A DNA stretch of 64,000 bases from Linum tenue (lineage: Eukaryota > Streptophyta > Magnoliopsida > Malpighiales > Linaceae). Position 1 is the stretch's first letter, and every line of letters starts with the position of its first letter. A program made the translations under genes and the position numbers. The stretch lies in contig CAMGYJ010000006.1 of assembly GCA_946122785.1 (NCBI GenBank), forward strand, positions 32,315,168 through 32,379,167, read 5' to 3'. Under the pieces are notes generated by a model, which was given only the letters and a program-made list of their open reading frames with translations, searched no databases and was not told the DNA's origin. Below are positions 1-12,061 of this stretch, one piece after another.

Positions 1-1004
1 AAGCTGCACTTCATCTCAAACTATCGTTGGTCGCAATCCCGATTAAGGTTTCCGGTGCACAATTGTCGCCCTCAGGTTCGTTATCTTATTCTCTGTTGTG
101 TCCGTCTCTTTCCCTCCATTGCTGACGTCGTAGTACGTAGTTCATTGTCTAATGCATCGTTTCTATAGACCCTCTATTTCGTCCTTTGGTTTCGTGAATA
201 TGGCTAGCTCTTTGTCACTAGATGCGTTCACTTTATTTTTCCAAGAATGAATGCATACGCAAAGAATGTTTTGAGTTTGTCATCACTAACTTGGAATTAG
301 ACATTCTTTTACTAATACTGTTTTCATTTTACATTAGTTGGACGTGAGAAGAAAACCCATTCTTCTGATGATTTCCCCGGTTGGGCCCCTATGGCTATAT
401 GTCTGCGTTCGGATTTCTTTCTCGTCATGGCCGCTGGAGAGAAAGAAATAGAACAATGAACTGGTACAGTGGTGAGAACGAGACAAGAGAAAAAGGGGTC
501 AACATCTTCACTTCTTCGTTATGCCAAAAAGTAATAGGGGCAGTACTAATAGAGAGATACAAGAAAGGAAAGGAAAGGTCACCAATTAATAATTTAATAG
601 CAACAATAAAAGAATAAATTAAAAAAGAGAAAAAGATAACCGCAAAGCACTCAAACGCAGGAAAGAGAGAAAAGGTAAAATGAATTTAATATGGACAGGT
701 GGCGGATTTGAATTGGGGCGGTGCACCAAATCATCAATCCACCGTGGTGCAGCGGACGTACCCAAGTTTTTCTCCTCAATCCACTGCCCAGCGGCGCCGG
801 CAGCGAGCTGAATTGCGGTAGGACGACTGTCTTACGTGGCAAATGGAAATGACAAGTGGCCTCACGCCGGCACTCCTTTTATCATCCTTTTTATTTCAGC
901 CCGTCGCCTCCCTTTTCTTCTTCTTCTTCTAAGAACCCACCGATACTCGCCATTTTCAGAACCCTCTGAGTGATTAGACTCTCCACTCTCCAGAAAACCA
1001 GACC
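1..1004. other. Upstream region and presumed promoter of the MnSOD gene
   Basis: I see no convincing gene here. Short open frames at 381-617 (+) and 651-842 (-) have no recognisable domain. The last ~100 bases before the MnSOD start are rich in CTT repeats (about 913-932), as is usual for plant 5' leaders, so the leader probably starts in the 850-960 interval. The first 120 bases have a leader- or intron-like look but cannot be tied to a gene within the window. Confidence 0.4.
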
Positions 1005-4000
1005 ATGGCGCTCCGATCTCTCTTCTCTCGCAAATCCCTCGCGGGATTATCGGCCGCTTCCAGAACCTCGTCTTGCCTCGACTCCAGGGCCCTAGGGCTG
1101 GCAGGGCTCTCCCAATCCCGAGGATTGAAGACCGCTTCTCTCCCCGATCTCCCCTATGATTACGGCGCCCTGGAGCCTGCCATCAGCGGCGATATTATGC
1201 AGCTCCACCACCAGAAGCACCACCAGACCTACGTCACAAACTACAACAAGGCTCTCGAGCAGCTCCACGAAGCTACTCTCAAGGGCGATGTCGGTACTGT
1301 TGTTAAGCTGCAGAGCGCCATCAAGTTCAACGGCGGAGGTTCTATCCCTCCCTCTATCCTTCTCTCCTTCCGGTTCCCTTCTTTGTTTAGCTAAGTTGAT
1401 TAGGGATCGATTAAATTGTTATAGCAAGTTTGTGATTGTTCTTCATTTTGTGATGGTGAGTCGAGGTAAATGATATGTGGACAGTAAATTTCTGGCGTGG
1501 GAAAAGGAGGAATGAATTTGGTAGTTTTCCTCATAGTAATACTACTTGTCAATTTACCGAACTGGTAGATGATAAGGCGGCATGGAGAGTTTGATGAACT
1601 TTTTTATTGGTAGTGAAGAATTCGATTGTACTTATCGTTTCCATTTTGTAAGCCAGCCAGTGTGAGTAGTAGGCATGTCGACAGCTATGGAGGTGAAAGG
1701 GAGTATCTTTGATGCAGTATTGCCCTTTTCGTAACTTACGAAGCGGATTTGGTTGTGGTTACTGCAACTGCAGATTCTGGTTGCCTTAAGCTTGCAATTC
1801 TCTCCCGAGCTTTTGTATGCGCTCCCAATTTCTTGTTCAATATGCTATATGTTTTTATCGTGGGCGTTGGTATAGAATACAGTTCATGATATAATCTAAA
1901 CCACAGGAATGAACCTAATGAGTTTTTCGTCTTGCTACAGGTCATGTAAACCATTCAATCTTCTGGAAGAATCTTGCTCCTGTTCGTGTAAGTTTAGCTT
2001 CTACCGTTGGATTGGCTTCTCTTATAGTAGCCTACCTGACATATTTAACATTTAATCCTTGAAGGAAGGAGGTGGTGAACCCCCACATGGTTCCTTGGGC
2101 TGGGCTATTGACACTCATTTCGGTTCCGTGGAAGCATTGATCCAGAAAATGAATGCTGAAGGTGCCGCTCTCCAAGGCTCTGGATGGGTGGTAAGTTACT
2201 TCATCAAGTCGTTGAGGTCTATAACAGGGTGTTAATTAGCTCTGTGTGTTTCATGACTTAATTCTTCCTTAGCTGTGATAGCTGGTAGTTAACAAGTTTT
2301 TATTTGTGCTCGAAATTTCTGCCTTGCAGTGGCTTGGCCTCGACAAAGAGACAAAGAAGCTTGTAGTTGATACCACCGCAAATCAGGTAAATCGAAAAGT
2401 AATGTATGAGTTGTCAAGTATTGGTGATGCTGGATGTGGTTCCCTTTCTCTTTTTAATTCTTGTTGCCGAGGCATGGTTATGCTTCCAGAAAGTATAGTT
2501 GTTTGTGGGCATCCTTTATACTTCCAATTCATGATTGCCAAGTTTACCAACAGATGCAAATGGTGAATTTTATGTTCTTATCATATAGGCATATGGCACT
2601 GCTGCCTGTAAAGTTAAATCAGTAGCAACTAGCAGTCAAAATGCAAACCACATGCTATTCGTCCTGAAAAATAATTTATCAGCCTCAATCCAACACACTC
2701 TTGTTTACTATCCCTTGATAATTTTGACATTATATTTGATTATGTCTCCTGTCTGATAGTAGTGACCTGTTCTCTGTCTATCCATTTAACTGTTACATTT
2801 TTTATTGAGTTGTGCTGTAATAAATCTCTAATGCTGTAATCACTGCTCGATTCGCTTGCTTATGAAATGTGTTTATTGTTCATATGACGGATTTTCAAAT
2901 CTATTTTGCCTGCATAACATATGTTTCTGGCTATTGTAACAGGATCCATTGGTGACTAAGGGAGCAACTTTGATCCCATTACTTGGCATCGATGTTTGGG
3001 AGCATGCATACTACTTGCAAGTAAGCTTCTCGGCATGTGAAATGGGACTCTTTATGCAATCATACTCGTAAACATAATGTCTGTGCAATCAGTAAGACGA
3101 TTGAATATAGGGGTCGTTTGGATGAGTTGTTGCGTTGTTGTGTAACGAGTTAATATAAAAGTGGAATTCCTCACAAAATGAGAATGTGGTATTTGTGAGT
3201 TATTTCACAATAACTACCCCTATGAGGTATTGACTATAACTCATTAATGAGTTATTTCAAATTAACTCAAGTACCAATAACTCATCACCAACTTTTGTAG
3301 ACAAACGGGTTATTGCACCCAAATAACTCATCCAAACGGGTTGATGAAGATCTTTTAAGATTATGCCAACCCCTCTCTACTATCATCTGAAAGTAAAATG
3401 AACTGTTACTTACTTTGACATGTTATCCATGTTTAGTTCAAAAGAAACCCTAACTTGGTGCATAAAGCGATGGAGAAGGTTCCTTCTCTGAGTTTGTATG
3501 CGTGTCAGTGGGCACCCAAAGTGCTATGTCCTTCACCGTGTCATCAAGTTTTAAAAAACTCATTTCTTGATTCAGACAATGATATATTCTCAGCTGCTAG
3601 AGATGTTGATTGGTGACTCCGGATTCCTTAAAAAAAAAAAAACTTTGCTACTGCATGGCAATTTGCATGCGAGGACTTGTGGCTTATTCATTTGCCATTT
3701 AGTGGCAAGGAGTGACTTAATAATAGGAGGAGCCTCCTAGGGAAAACAAATTCATCTTTGTTGTTTCTATGTTGGTGTGTTATTGAACAAAGTATTTAAG
3801 TGTCTCTAATCTGGGCAAGTTCGAATCCTTTTACGTTGTCAGCTCATAACTGTGTCTTATACCTGTCTGTTCAGTTGACAAGTCGGGACAGATTCTGTAC
3901 TTAAAGAAAAAAAATTCGAAGTTATAAACGAAATTTTATATGCAACCCTCTGCCCTGAAACCTAATCTAAAGATTCATGCAGTAAACCTCAACTGCTTAT

Positions 4001-4189
4001 AACAATGTCTTCTGCATTGTGTTACCATAACCATGGCTCTGTTTAATCACAAAGGCATGATCTACTCATGCTTGGTTACAATTTTGCGCGCTGCAGTACA
4101 AGAATGTGAGACCGGATTACCTGAAGAACATTTGGAAGGTAATGAACTGGAAGTATGCGGGTGAAATTTATCAGCAGGAGTGCCCTTGA
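1005..4189 (+). CDS. Superoxide dismutase [Mn], mitochondrial (six coding exons)
   Basis: The product converts superoxide to oxygen and hydrogen peroxide in the mitochondrial matrix. I read six coding exons with GT-AG introns: 1005-1338, 1941-1987, 2065-2190, 2330-2386, 2943-3020 and 4097-4189, giving 735 bases and 244 residues, which fits plant MnSOD. The first ~40 residues are rich in Arg, Ser and Leu and lack acidic runs, like a mitochondrial presequence; the mature part begins near the [13 protein letters not shown] motif. Metal ligands by family comparison are His68, His116, Asp195 and His199 (the last two in DVWEHAYY), with gateway Tyr76 and the Mn-type Gln178 in TANQD. All introns keep frame and there is no stop, so the gene looks intact. 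The longest intron (3021-4096) holds a MITE. The start is the first ATG after a pyrimidine-rich leader. Confidence 0.96.
3111..3342. mobile_element. MITE in intron 5 of the MnSOD gene
   Basis: A ~230-bp AT-rich block has terminal inverted repeats: GGTCGTTTGGATGAGTT near 3112 against AACTCATCCAAACGGGTT ending at 3342. Inside are repeated GAGTTATTTC/AACTC palindromic words, so the unit can fold back. There is no coding capacity. I could not identify a clean target-site duplication, so the superfamily is open (the tips look hAT-like). A related palindrome occurs at 40537-40556. Confidence 0.65.
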
Positions 4190-4429
4190 GCTCAGACTAG
4201 CACTTTTACCTCCGGCCATGTCCATTGGGAGAGGGGTCTGCTTTGAAGATCTGGTTAATCGAGCAGATGAATAAACAGTACTGTTTTGAGAAGCGGTTAG
4301 CTTATTGTTAAGAACACGAGGAGCCAAGTTTATTTTGTTCAGTTCTTGTTTTCACCTTCTGAGTGGCTTTTAGGGTTCAATGCATAATAATAAGAATAAT
4401 GGTGTGTTTCGAATTTGATTCCATACTTC
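4190..4429 (+). other. 3' flank and likely 3' UTR of MnSOD
   Basis: This runs from the MnSOD stop to the ATGCT duplication that bounds the next retrotransposon. An AATAATAAGAATAATG stretch near 4385-4402 is a plausible plant polyadenylation signal. No other gene is visible. Confidence 0.4.
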
Positions 4430-4434
4430 ATGCT

Positions 4435-6165
4435 TGTCACACCCGGTACCTAGTTTTTTTTTCCGAATTCCTAAATTGCCCTCTGTCAATTGCCTATGAT
4501 AATTAATATATTTAACCTAATCCACCCCACCGTCTATCTACATATGTATACCCACCGTCTATTTACATGTATATATATACTGAATCGCTAAATGTCGTAT
4601 ATGTCGTATAAGTAACCCAAAGAAAAGGAGAACGAAGGCTGCCGCACGCAACCCTTCCCCATTCTTTTACTCCCGCATACTACCTAGCTGCCAAGGCGAA
4701 GCTCTCTTCGGCCTTGAGAACCATAGACCAAAACTCCATCGCGACCACTGGCCAAACCTGCGGGACATAATCACCAATAATCCATCGATCTAGCCTAATC
4801 AAATCATCATCGGCCCCATCCTTGTATTGCTCAATGGAACAGGTTGCGGGAAGGTGGGACATAATCACCAATAATCCATCGATCTAGCCTAATCAAATCA
4901 TCATCGGCCCCATCCTCGTATTGCTCAATGGAACAGGTTGCGGGAAGGCGAACGTCGGATACATTGCCATTGATCGCGAAGTCCTTTCCTTCGATCGACA
5001 CCAAGAAGCCATGAGTACGAGGCTATAAGTGCGGAGATCACTGGCAGACATATTGAGATATCACACTGCATCACGAGAGGAGGTATTGCTTCTCGCCAAG
5101 TCGAGGCGAACGATTTGATTGGTAAGGTGCGTAATTAAAGGGGGCTAAAGTACTTCTGTTATCAGTCTATGCGTTTAAGTTCTTGTTATGCATTTCAGTT
5201 CTTGCTTATGTTTTTGTTATTGTTTTATGCTTTCATATTAAGTTATTTGTTTACGTTCAGTCTTTACGTTAAGTAAGCATAGCATCTTGAAACTTAAGTA
5301 AACAATGTTAAGAGTCAAGCAAATACAAGATCAATTCTAAGCTAATTAAAGTGCAAGTTAATAAGCTTATATCTTCCCATAGTGCAGGAGATCACCTAAG
5401 TAAGCTCGAACTTCTCAAGTGGAATAAGCAAGTTAAGTATGTCTCTCCATCATGTGAGACGTTGTTTGAAGCAAGCACATATAAGGTATCAAGTTAGTAA
5501 GTAAGAATAAGAACTCTCACTTGACTAGTCCCACGCGGTCACCTTACTCCTTGTACATGAGGGGTCATGATATGTATGTCACGATCGTTGTCGGACGCGG
5601 TCACCATTACTCCTTGTAGATGGGGAGGTATATTATGTTACTCCTTGTAGATGAGGAGATTATGTTCATGATACGTTGGTGACGAACGGTTGTACTAGTT
5701 AAGTCGAGTGCGAGATCCCATCTCAAGTTAAGTAAGCGAAGAACAATATAAGTAAGAATATGTTAATAATAATATACTTCTACTAATGTACCCAATAACG
5801 TACCATAAGCATTGCATGTGCATAGTTGTTTGTTTATGTATGATAACGAAATTAGGATTAGGACTGACCCTATTGCCCGCATTTAGGAGTTGCAAGGAAG
5901 TGGGAGCAATCAGATCGCTCGTTAGGAGGAAGCTGCTCGAGATATCATCTTCACAAGGGTTAGTGATTGTAGAAGAATCCAAGTGAATTCCTTCACTTAT
6001 GTATTTTTATTAGCAGGGTTGAGACTGATGCTCATTTATGATTTGTTAAAAAGGATTTCGTATAGTGATTTGAAATTATTTATGTTGTTCTTTCCATTTT
6101 GAGTTATTTTGATTACTCAAGGGCATTTTGGTAAAAGTAGTGCTCGGCCGAGTTAGGGTGTTACA
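4435..6165 (+). repeat. 5' LTR of the pol-less gypsy element
   Basis: This 1,731-bp LTR runs from TGTCACACC to TGTTACA and pairs with 15435-17008. It carries a direct tandem duplication with a 94-bp period (about 4762-4949) that is single-copy in the 3' LTR, and a longer ACTCCTTGTAGATG-containing block near 5540-5680 that is reduced in the 3' copy. Confidence 0.9.
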
Positions 6166-6168
6166 TTT

Positions 6169-6182
6169 TGGTATCAGAGCCT
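6169..6182 (+). other. Primer-binding site (tRNA-Met initiator type)
   Basis: TGGTATCAGAGCC starts three bases after the end of the 5' LTR. This is the standard complement of the initiator-Met tRNA 3' end used by plant LTR retrotransposons. A second copy follows the internal Cassandra-like LTR at 6527. Confidence 0.9.
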
Positions 6183-6251
6183 CTCCGCGTCCCTCTTGAA
6201 CGATGGTGGGCAAAACTCAACGAGGGCGTTGAGTCCCAAGGGGAGGTTGTA

Positions 6252-6524
6252 TGTAACAAATTAGGTAAATCCCACATCGACAAAGCACGGGAGAGATCCA
6301 TGGTACATAAGTTAGAAATCGGCCTTAACTGACAAGACGCATTTTGGGCTGAAATGGAGGGGTTCTAGTGAGAACTCCGAAGTTAAACGTGCTCAGTGTG
6401 GAGTATAACAAGGATGGTGACCTTATGGGAAGTCAACCTTGAATTGCACCCCAAATCGAATCCGTGATGGTGTAGAGGCCCAAAGCGGACAGTATCTTGT
6501 CGGGAAAAGTTTCGGGATATTACA
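6252..6524 (+). repeat. Cassandra-like TRIM LTR with 5S rRNA-like sequence
   Basis: This 273-bp block begins TGTAACA and ends ATATTACA, and is followed at once by AGTGGTATCAGAGCC, a Met-type PBS. From about 6370 to 6434 it matches the core of plant 5S rRNA, including GAACTCCGAAGTTAA and a degraded GGATGG..GACC..GGGAAGTC (A-box and C-box regions). A 5S-like core inside a short LTR is the hallmark of Cassandra TRIM elements. A purine tract (AAGGGGAGG, 6238-6246) precedes it, as expected in front of a 3' LTR. It sits between the gypsy LTR and the gag relic, so it is part of a composite element rather than a free-standing Cassandra. It is not a functional 5S gene. Confidence 0.8.
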
Positions 6525-6797
6525 AGTGGTATCAGAGCCTAGTTCCCTCTATCTGCACTTTGTAAGTGAGATACTGGGAATTCGATATTTAGGTTTCAAC
6601 AAGCTTTAAGGGTTTTAACTTTTCAACCAATTTTTTTATGAAAACCTAAAATCCTTTTTGAGCATCCAGTCTTGTCTACTAGTAATGTCCGAAGATTCTA
6701 ATGCAACGTCGTTGCCTTATGTAGTAGTATGAATGGAGATAGCTCTCAATAAGTTGGTGGTTGACGTCCACCTCTGAACTACGCTGCACTTAGGAAG

Positions 6798-7819
6798 ATG
6801 GGTGTCAAGGACTTTGAGGGATCTTCCGACCCTGATATGGTTGATGCATGGCTTTTGAATCTCTCCCGCACCCTAGACGAGCTGCACATTGATAACTATG
6901 AGGACAGGATCGCCATGGTTGTCCACATGCTCCAGGGAAATGCTAGAGACTGGTCGCACCTCCAACGGAGAGTGAAGTGGTACCACTGGAGATCACCTGG
7001 AACCAGTTTGTGAAGATGTTCCTCGATGAGTACATCCCCCAAATAGTCCAGGAAGATAAGAGGGAAGATTTCATGAAGTTGGAGCAGCAGTGGGGGCAGA
7101 GTGTCACGGAATACAAGAAGCTGTGCAAGTATGCTGATCCCGTGTACCGGACTGCAGCAGGGATGCGAGGTCGTTATTTTTGGGGTGTGAGGGCAAAACT
7201 GAGAAAATATATGGGAGAAGTAGAGAGGGCATCTGAAGCCACTGCATACCGAGCTGCCCTTCACATTGAGAGGGACAAGAAGATGGATGAACAGGAGAGG
7301 GATGCGAGACTCGGTACGTAGAAGAGGAAGGAGTTAACCAACTTTGGAGTCACGACTTACTCGACCCAACCTTCCAAGCGGGGATCTGGTTCAGCTAACC
7401 AACATCAGTTCTGGGGCCAGGGGATCTCCACGAGATATGCACCGGCACAACAACTATATCCACTATGCCCGAAATGTGACAAACTTCATCTAGGTGAGTG
7501 CAGGCGTGATATGGGCGTTTCTTTCGAGTGTGGCGAGCCGGGACATCAAAATTGGAACTGTCCATGACTTTCGGATCGTACAAAGGTTATCTCTGAGCCC
7601 TCATTCGGTGGGGGTAAAGCACAGTCAGGAAGTAGATTTAATGGTAGGACTAACGAATTGAGCAACGACAATGGTGGACGTTTCAATAGCAACAACACCC
7701 AACATGTCGGTCGTGATAAGAATCAAATGTCAAAAGCTGGTGGGCAACCTAGAGTCTTTTCCATGGAAAAGATAGAGGGTGTCTATACTGAAGATGGAAG
7801 GGAGGAACCCACGCACTGA
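6798..7819 (+). pseudogene. Gypsy gag relic with zinc knuckles
   Basis: Gag would package element RNA. The frame opens at 6798 with a gag matrix/capsid-like segment (GNARDW, then, after a frameshift near 6975, FVKMFLDEYIPQ and KREDF-EQ-VTEY, the usual Retrotrans_gag signatures). A TAG at 7319 ends that frame; the same reading continues as a basic linker and a CCHC region near 7470-7566. The first knuckle (CPKCDKLHLGEC) is present. The second (FECGEPGHQNWNC) has lost its first Cys to Ser. A TGA follows at about 7566, then a Gly/Asn-rich tail ending near 7819. Three breaks make it non-functional. No protease follows, in keeping with a gag-only element. Confidence 0.82.
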
Positions 7820-7972
7820 AGTAATTATGTGGGTGATTGAAGAGGTGATAAGAGGGAACTATCCAAACTTGTTCTTAACTATATGAATCGATTTTTTTTA
7901 CTATAGTTATGATCGGGTAGTATTTTTTTTTTTTTGACAAAAGATAATCATATATTGATTCAACAAAGGCAG

Positions 7973-10900
7973 TTACATCCTGGAACACAGCCAGTCCTGA
8001 AAATTGAAAGAGCGACAAGTAGACGGATAAAAAGAAAGGGCCTTTCTAGCCACCACATGGGCTACCCTATTGTTATTCCGTCCTACGAATCATACGCTAA
8101 ACCCAGAGTGATCTTCAATAAATTTTATAATTTATGCTAAAATCACCCCAACCCTGCTATCTCTTGTATCTCCTTGATTAAGCTTGTCGATAATGACCTT
8201 GGCATCGCCTTCAAAACGCACATCTAGGAATCCATTGCCCATACACCAAGAGATAGCTTCCCTTAGGACAAGAGTTTCCACCACCAGAGGATCATCAATA
8301 GACCGAAATTGGATTCCTTTAGCTAGAATGACCTCCTTATGCGGTCCAAGAAGAACTATCCCGCCTGCCGAATGAGACCCATCTCTCGTAGCCCCATCCC
8401 ACATACACACCACAGAGGGACCCGCAGGAAGTCCAACTGGGTGAGAAGTAGGTCGTAGACCAGAAGTCACACTTTTTGTGGGCAACCGTTCCCATTCCTC
8501 ACATTGCTGATGGTATTGGCGCAACAATGCCGGAACCCAAATTGCTTGCCTTCAAAGACCACTCAATTTCTAGATTTCCAAACCCGCCAAAGGATAGCCA
8601 CCACTGATAATATCACAGAAGGTTGATGAATGAGAGAGAACAACCGCTTGAGAAATAAGGGGAATGTGTGACGCGGTAACCCTTGTCCAAGATGTTCCAA
8701 TCCTGCATAGTCCCCTAAGGCCCGAGCCACTGGACAGTCCAGAAACAGATGCTCCATTGTTTCTGCTCCTCCCCAGCAAACCGGACATCGAGGATGAACA
8801 AGCACATTTTTTCAAGTAACCCCTCGGTCGTGGGGAGGATACGATGGAAGATCTGCCAAAGAAACACTTTCAGCTTGGGAGGAATATCAGCATCCCAAAG
8901 CCAAATCCAACTAGATATATCCATCCAACTGACCATTGACCTCCAGCAGCCCTGTCTCTTATCTAGATCGACAGCTAGATGGTAAGCTGATTTCACAGTG
9001 AACACGCCATCAGTCGTACCATGCCAGATAAGTCTTTCCTCCATAGACTGCCTCGGCAGAGGAATAGATTGAATCATACGGAAGGTAGATAGGTCAAACC
9101 ATTGGCTGAGTTTACTAATACACCAGCCTCCCCCCTTATGGTCTATCACATCCGCCACTCGTGGATTACCTCCCTCTGGGAGCACCTGAGGATTAAACAC
9201 CGGTAGGTCAGGATGTAGGCGAGGGATCCAATTCGAGAAAAGCAGTGATGCCGATTGACCATCCCCAATTTGCCAGCGCAAGCCCTTTTCAAGAAGTTGC
9301 CTTCCAAACAGAACACCTTGCCACCCCCAGGAAGGACGCGAGCGTGCTTGAGCCTGAAGGAAAGTCTCGTTTGGGAAGTACTTCCCTTTGTATACTTGAG
9401 CCAACAGGGACTGGGGCTCTTGGAGGATCCTCCATCCAATTTTAGCGAGTAAAGCCTGATTAAAATGTTCAAAACGAAGAAAACCCATTCCCCTCTTATG
9501 TTTACTTCGACACATATTACGCTATGACAGCCAATGGATTCGGGATTGGTCAGTCGTCACTCCCCACCAAAATTGGGCCACGTGTTTATCTAGAAGCCGA
9601 CAAAGGGACAATGGCATTTTGAAGCACGACATGACATGCAACGGTAATGCTAAGGCAATTGATTTAATCAATGTCTCCTTCGCCGCCCAAGATAAAGTAC
9701 GCTGTTTCCAACCTTGCAATCTCTCCAGTAATTTTTCCTCCATATAGGGGAAGGTAGCCATTTTCCACCGGGCAATCAAAGTCGGCAGACCCAGGTACTT
9801 ATCTTGGACCCCCACCGCTCCCACCCCCAGAATTGCTGCCAAAAACTCCTGATCTTCTCGAGCTATATTTTTGCTAAAACAGACAGCAGATTTGTCCAAG
9901 TTCACCCACTGCCCGCTCAATTCTTCATACTCGTTCAAAACTTCATCAGATTCTCACATTCCTGGAGATTCCCTCGTAGAAACAAGTAAGAATCATCAGC
10001 AAAGAATAGGTGTGAGATACGAGGAGCTCGAGGCGCAACTTTCACACCTCCCAATCGCTTATCCGCTATTGCCTTGCGAAGAAGAGCAGCAAACCCTTAT
10101 GTGCAAAGCACAAATAATAAAGGGGAAAGGGGGTCCCCTTGTCTAAGCCCTCGGGAAGGTGTGAAATATCCAGAAGGGGTACCATTCATGAGGACTGAGA
10201 ATGAAGTTGACCGGAGGCATTCCTGAACCCATCCTCTCCACACCGAGTTTAATCCCATTTTCTCCAAGACAGCTAGCAGAAACGACCATTCGACTCTATC
10301 ATAGGCCTTTTCCATGTCAACCTTTAGAGCCATGTACCCTTTCTTGTCGCGTGTCTTTATCTTTAAGTAGTGCATTAACTCGTGCCCCACAAGGATATTC
10401 TCAATAATCTGCCTTTCCCGGATAAACGCATTTTGTCCTTCAGAAACAATCCTTGGAAGGATATCACCCAGTCTTGTAGCCATAATTTTAGAAATGATCT
10501 TGTAAAAAAATTGGCACAAACTGATAGGCCGAAGTTGCTTCATATTCTCAACATTCTCGACCTTAGGTATCAAAGTCAGCCAAGTATGATTGAAGCTTCG
10601 AAGCATTATGCTAGTCGCAAAAAAAGACTGGACAACTTCAATCACTGACTCGCCAACAATATCCCAGAAGGCTTTAAAAATTTCCCTGTAAAACCATAAG
10701 AGCCAGGAGCCTGTTTAGAACCCATGGCGAAAACTGTCTTGCGAACCTCTTGGGGCATGATCTCTGCCGCTAACTTATCATTCATTTCCAGGGTTACACT
10801 CTGGGCAATTGGAAGGCCCGCCACCTTATCAAACATGTTTGTCACTTGACTTGCCGAAGTGTACAAGTGTTGATAAAAATGACAGGCAATGTCCGCCTTT

Positions 10901-12061
10901 CCCTTTTCATCAATAACCCAATCACCGTTCTCAGCATGCAGACCAGCCACAAAATTCCTCTTTCTCCTAGTACGAGTGACTGTATGGAAATAAGAGGTGT
11001 TCTTATCACCCTTTTTGAGCCAATGAACCCTGGACTTTTGTTGCCAATATAGCTCTTCCGCCTCCCATTGTCTATTAAGTTCTACCTCAAGCTCTTTCAC
11101 CGTCTCCCAATTTATCGAATGATCGGACTTGAGGTGCTCAATTTCTCCCTGGAGGGTCTTAATATTACGAAGTGGATTGGTAGTCCCAGCCCTACTCCAA
11201 TCATAAAGAAGGTGTCGCAATTTTTTGAGCTTTTCCCAGAGTTGGAACATCGGGGTGCCTGAAATTGACTCTTGCCACACATAGTTGACCATCGCCTTCA
11301 CTTCAGGGTTATTTGCCCATCGAGCATCAAATCGGAATAAAGGGCGACAATTTCGAACATAGGGCCGGTCTGCCAGAAGTAACGCCCGATGGTCCGAACC
11401 AAGGTCAATGAAATGTTTAACAAGAGTCTCGGGGAATTGATCCACCCACGATTGAGAGCAGAGGGCCCGTTCCAGGCGTTCACGAATGCAAGCATTACCG
11501 AACCGTTTGTTAGTCCAAGTGAAAGTATCCCCTTGATAGCAGGGTCATGCAACCCAAGATCAATGATAAAGGCACGGAGACTAATCAATTGGGAACTATT
11601 CCAAGCATTTCCCCCATCTTTCTCATGAGCATGTACGGTGGTATTGAAATCCCCAATCACCATGTATGGGAGTTGAATCTCGGCACAAATGTCGCGAAGA
11701 AGAGCCAATTGAGTGGCCCTGGTAGACAGGTTACAACTAATGTAAACACAAAAGGCAACATAAGAAAAATCTGATTCATTAATACGAATTCCAATACAAA
11801 AATCCGAATGATAAAACACCGAAGCGTCAACTTCGGGGGACCAAGCAACAACAAGACCACCAGATGCTTCAATAGCATCCACAAAAAAATGTTCGAAGAC
11901 TCAAAACCTAGGCCCCTCAACCGACGGGAAACTAATTTATGGCGAGCTCGTGTTTCAAAAAAGAAAACAAGATCCGGTTTATTCGAATGAACTAAACTCA
12001 AAGCAGTTTTAAATGTGAGGGATGGCCCAATTCCTCTCACATTCCAGGCCAGCAGCCTCAT
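7973..12061 (-). pseudogene. LINE ORF2 relic: endonuclease, reverse transcriptase, zf-RVT, RNase H
   Basis: ORF2 would nick the target and copy element RNA into it. The start ATG at 12061 (RLLAWNVRGIG, the usual first motif of the L1 endonuclease) overlaps the ORF1 stop as ATGA. The endonuclease runs to ~11400 (GDFN; GSDHRALLL), then a linker with SRVHWLKKGD, and reverse transcriptase from ~10700 to 9500 with the polymerase motifs AFIRERQI, LKVDMEKAYD, GLRQGDPLSP, FADDS (about 9990-10010) and YLGLP. A zf-RVT segment spans ~9100-8600 and an RNase H domain 8527-8000, ending with TAA at 7973. The reading shifts near 11880, 11400, 10645, 10097-9940, 9520, 8750 and 8530, so no intact protein is made. 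The RNase H tail is typical of the plant L1 clade. Confidence 0.9.

Noticed and set aside
381..617. 78-codon ORF upstream of MnSOD
   Set aside because: Low-complexity basic translation, no domain, no exon signals; ordinary chance frame.
6368..6450. 5S rRNA gene
   Set aside because: Only the core is similar, with many changes, and it lies inside a short LTR with its own PBS; it is a Cassandra-type 5S-like segment, not a gene.
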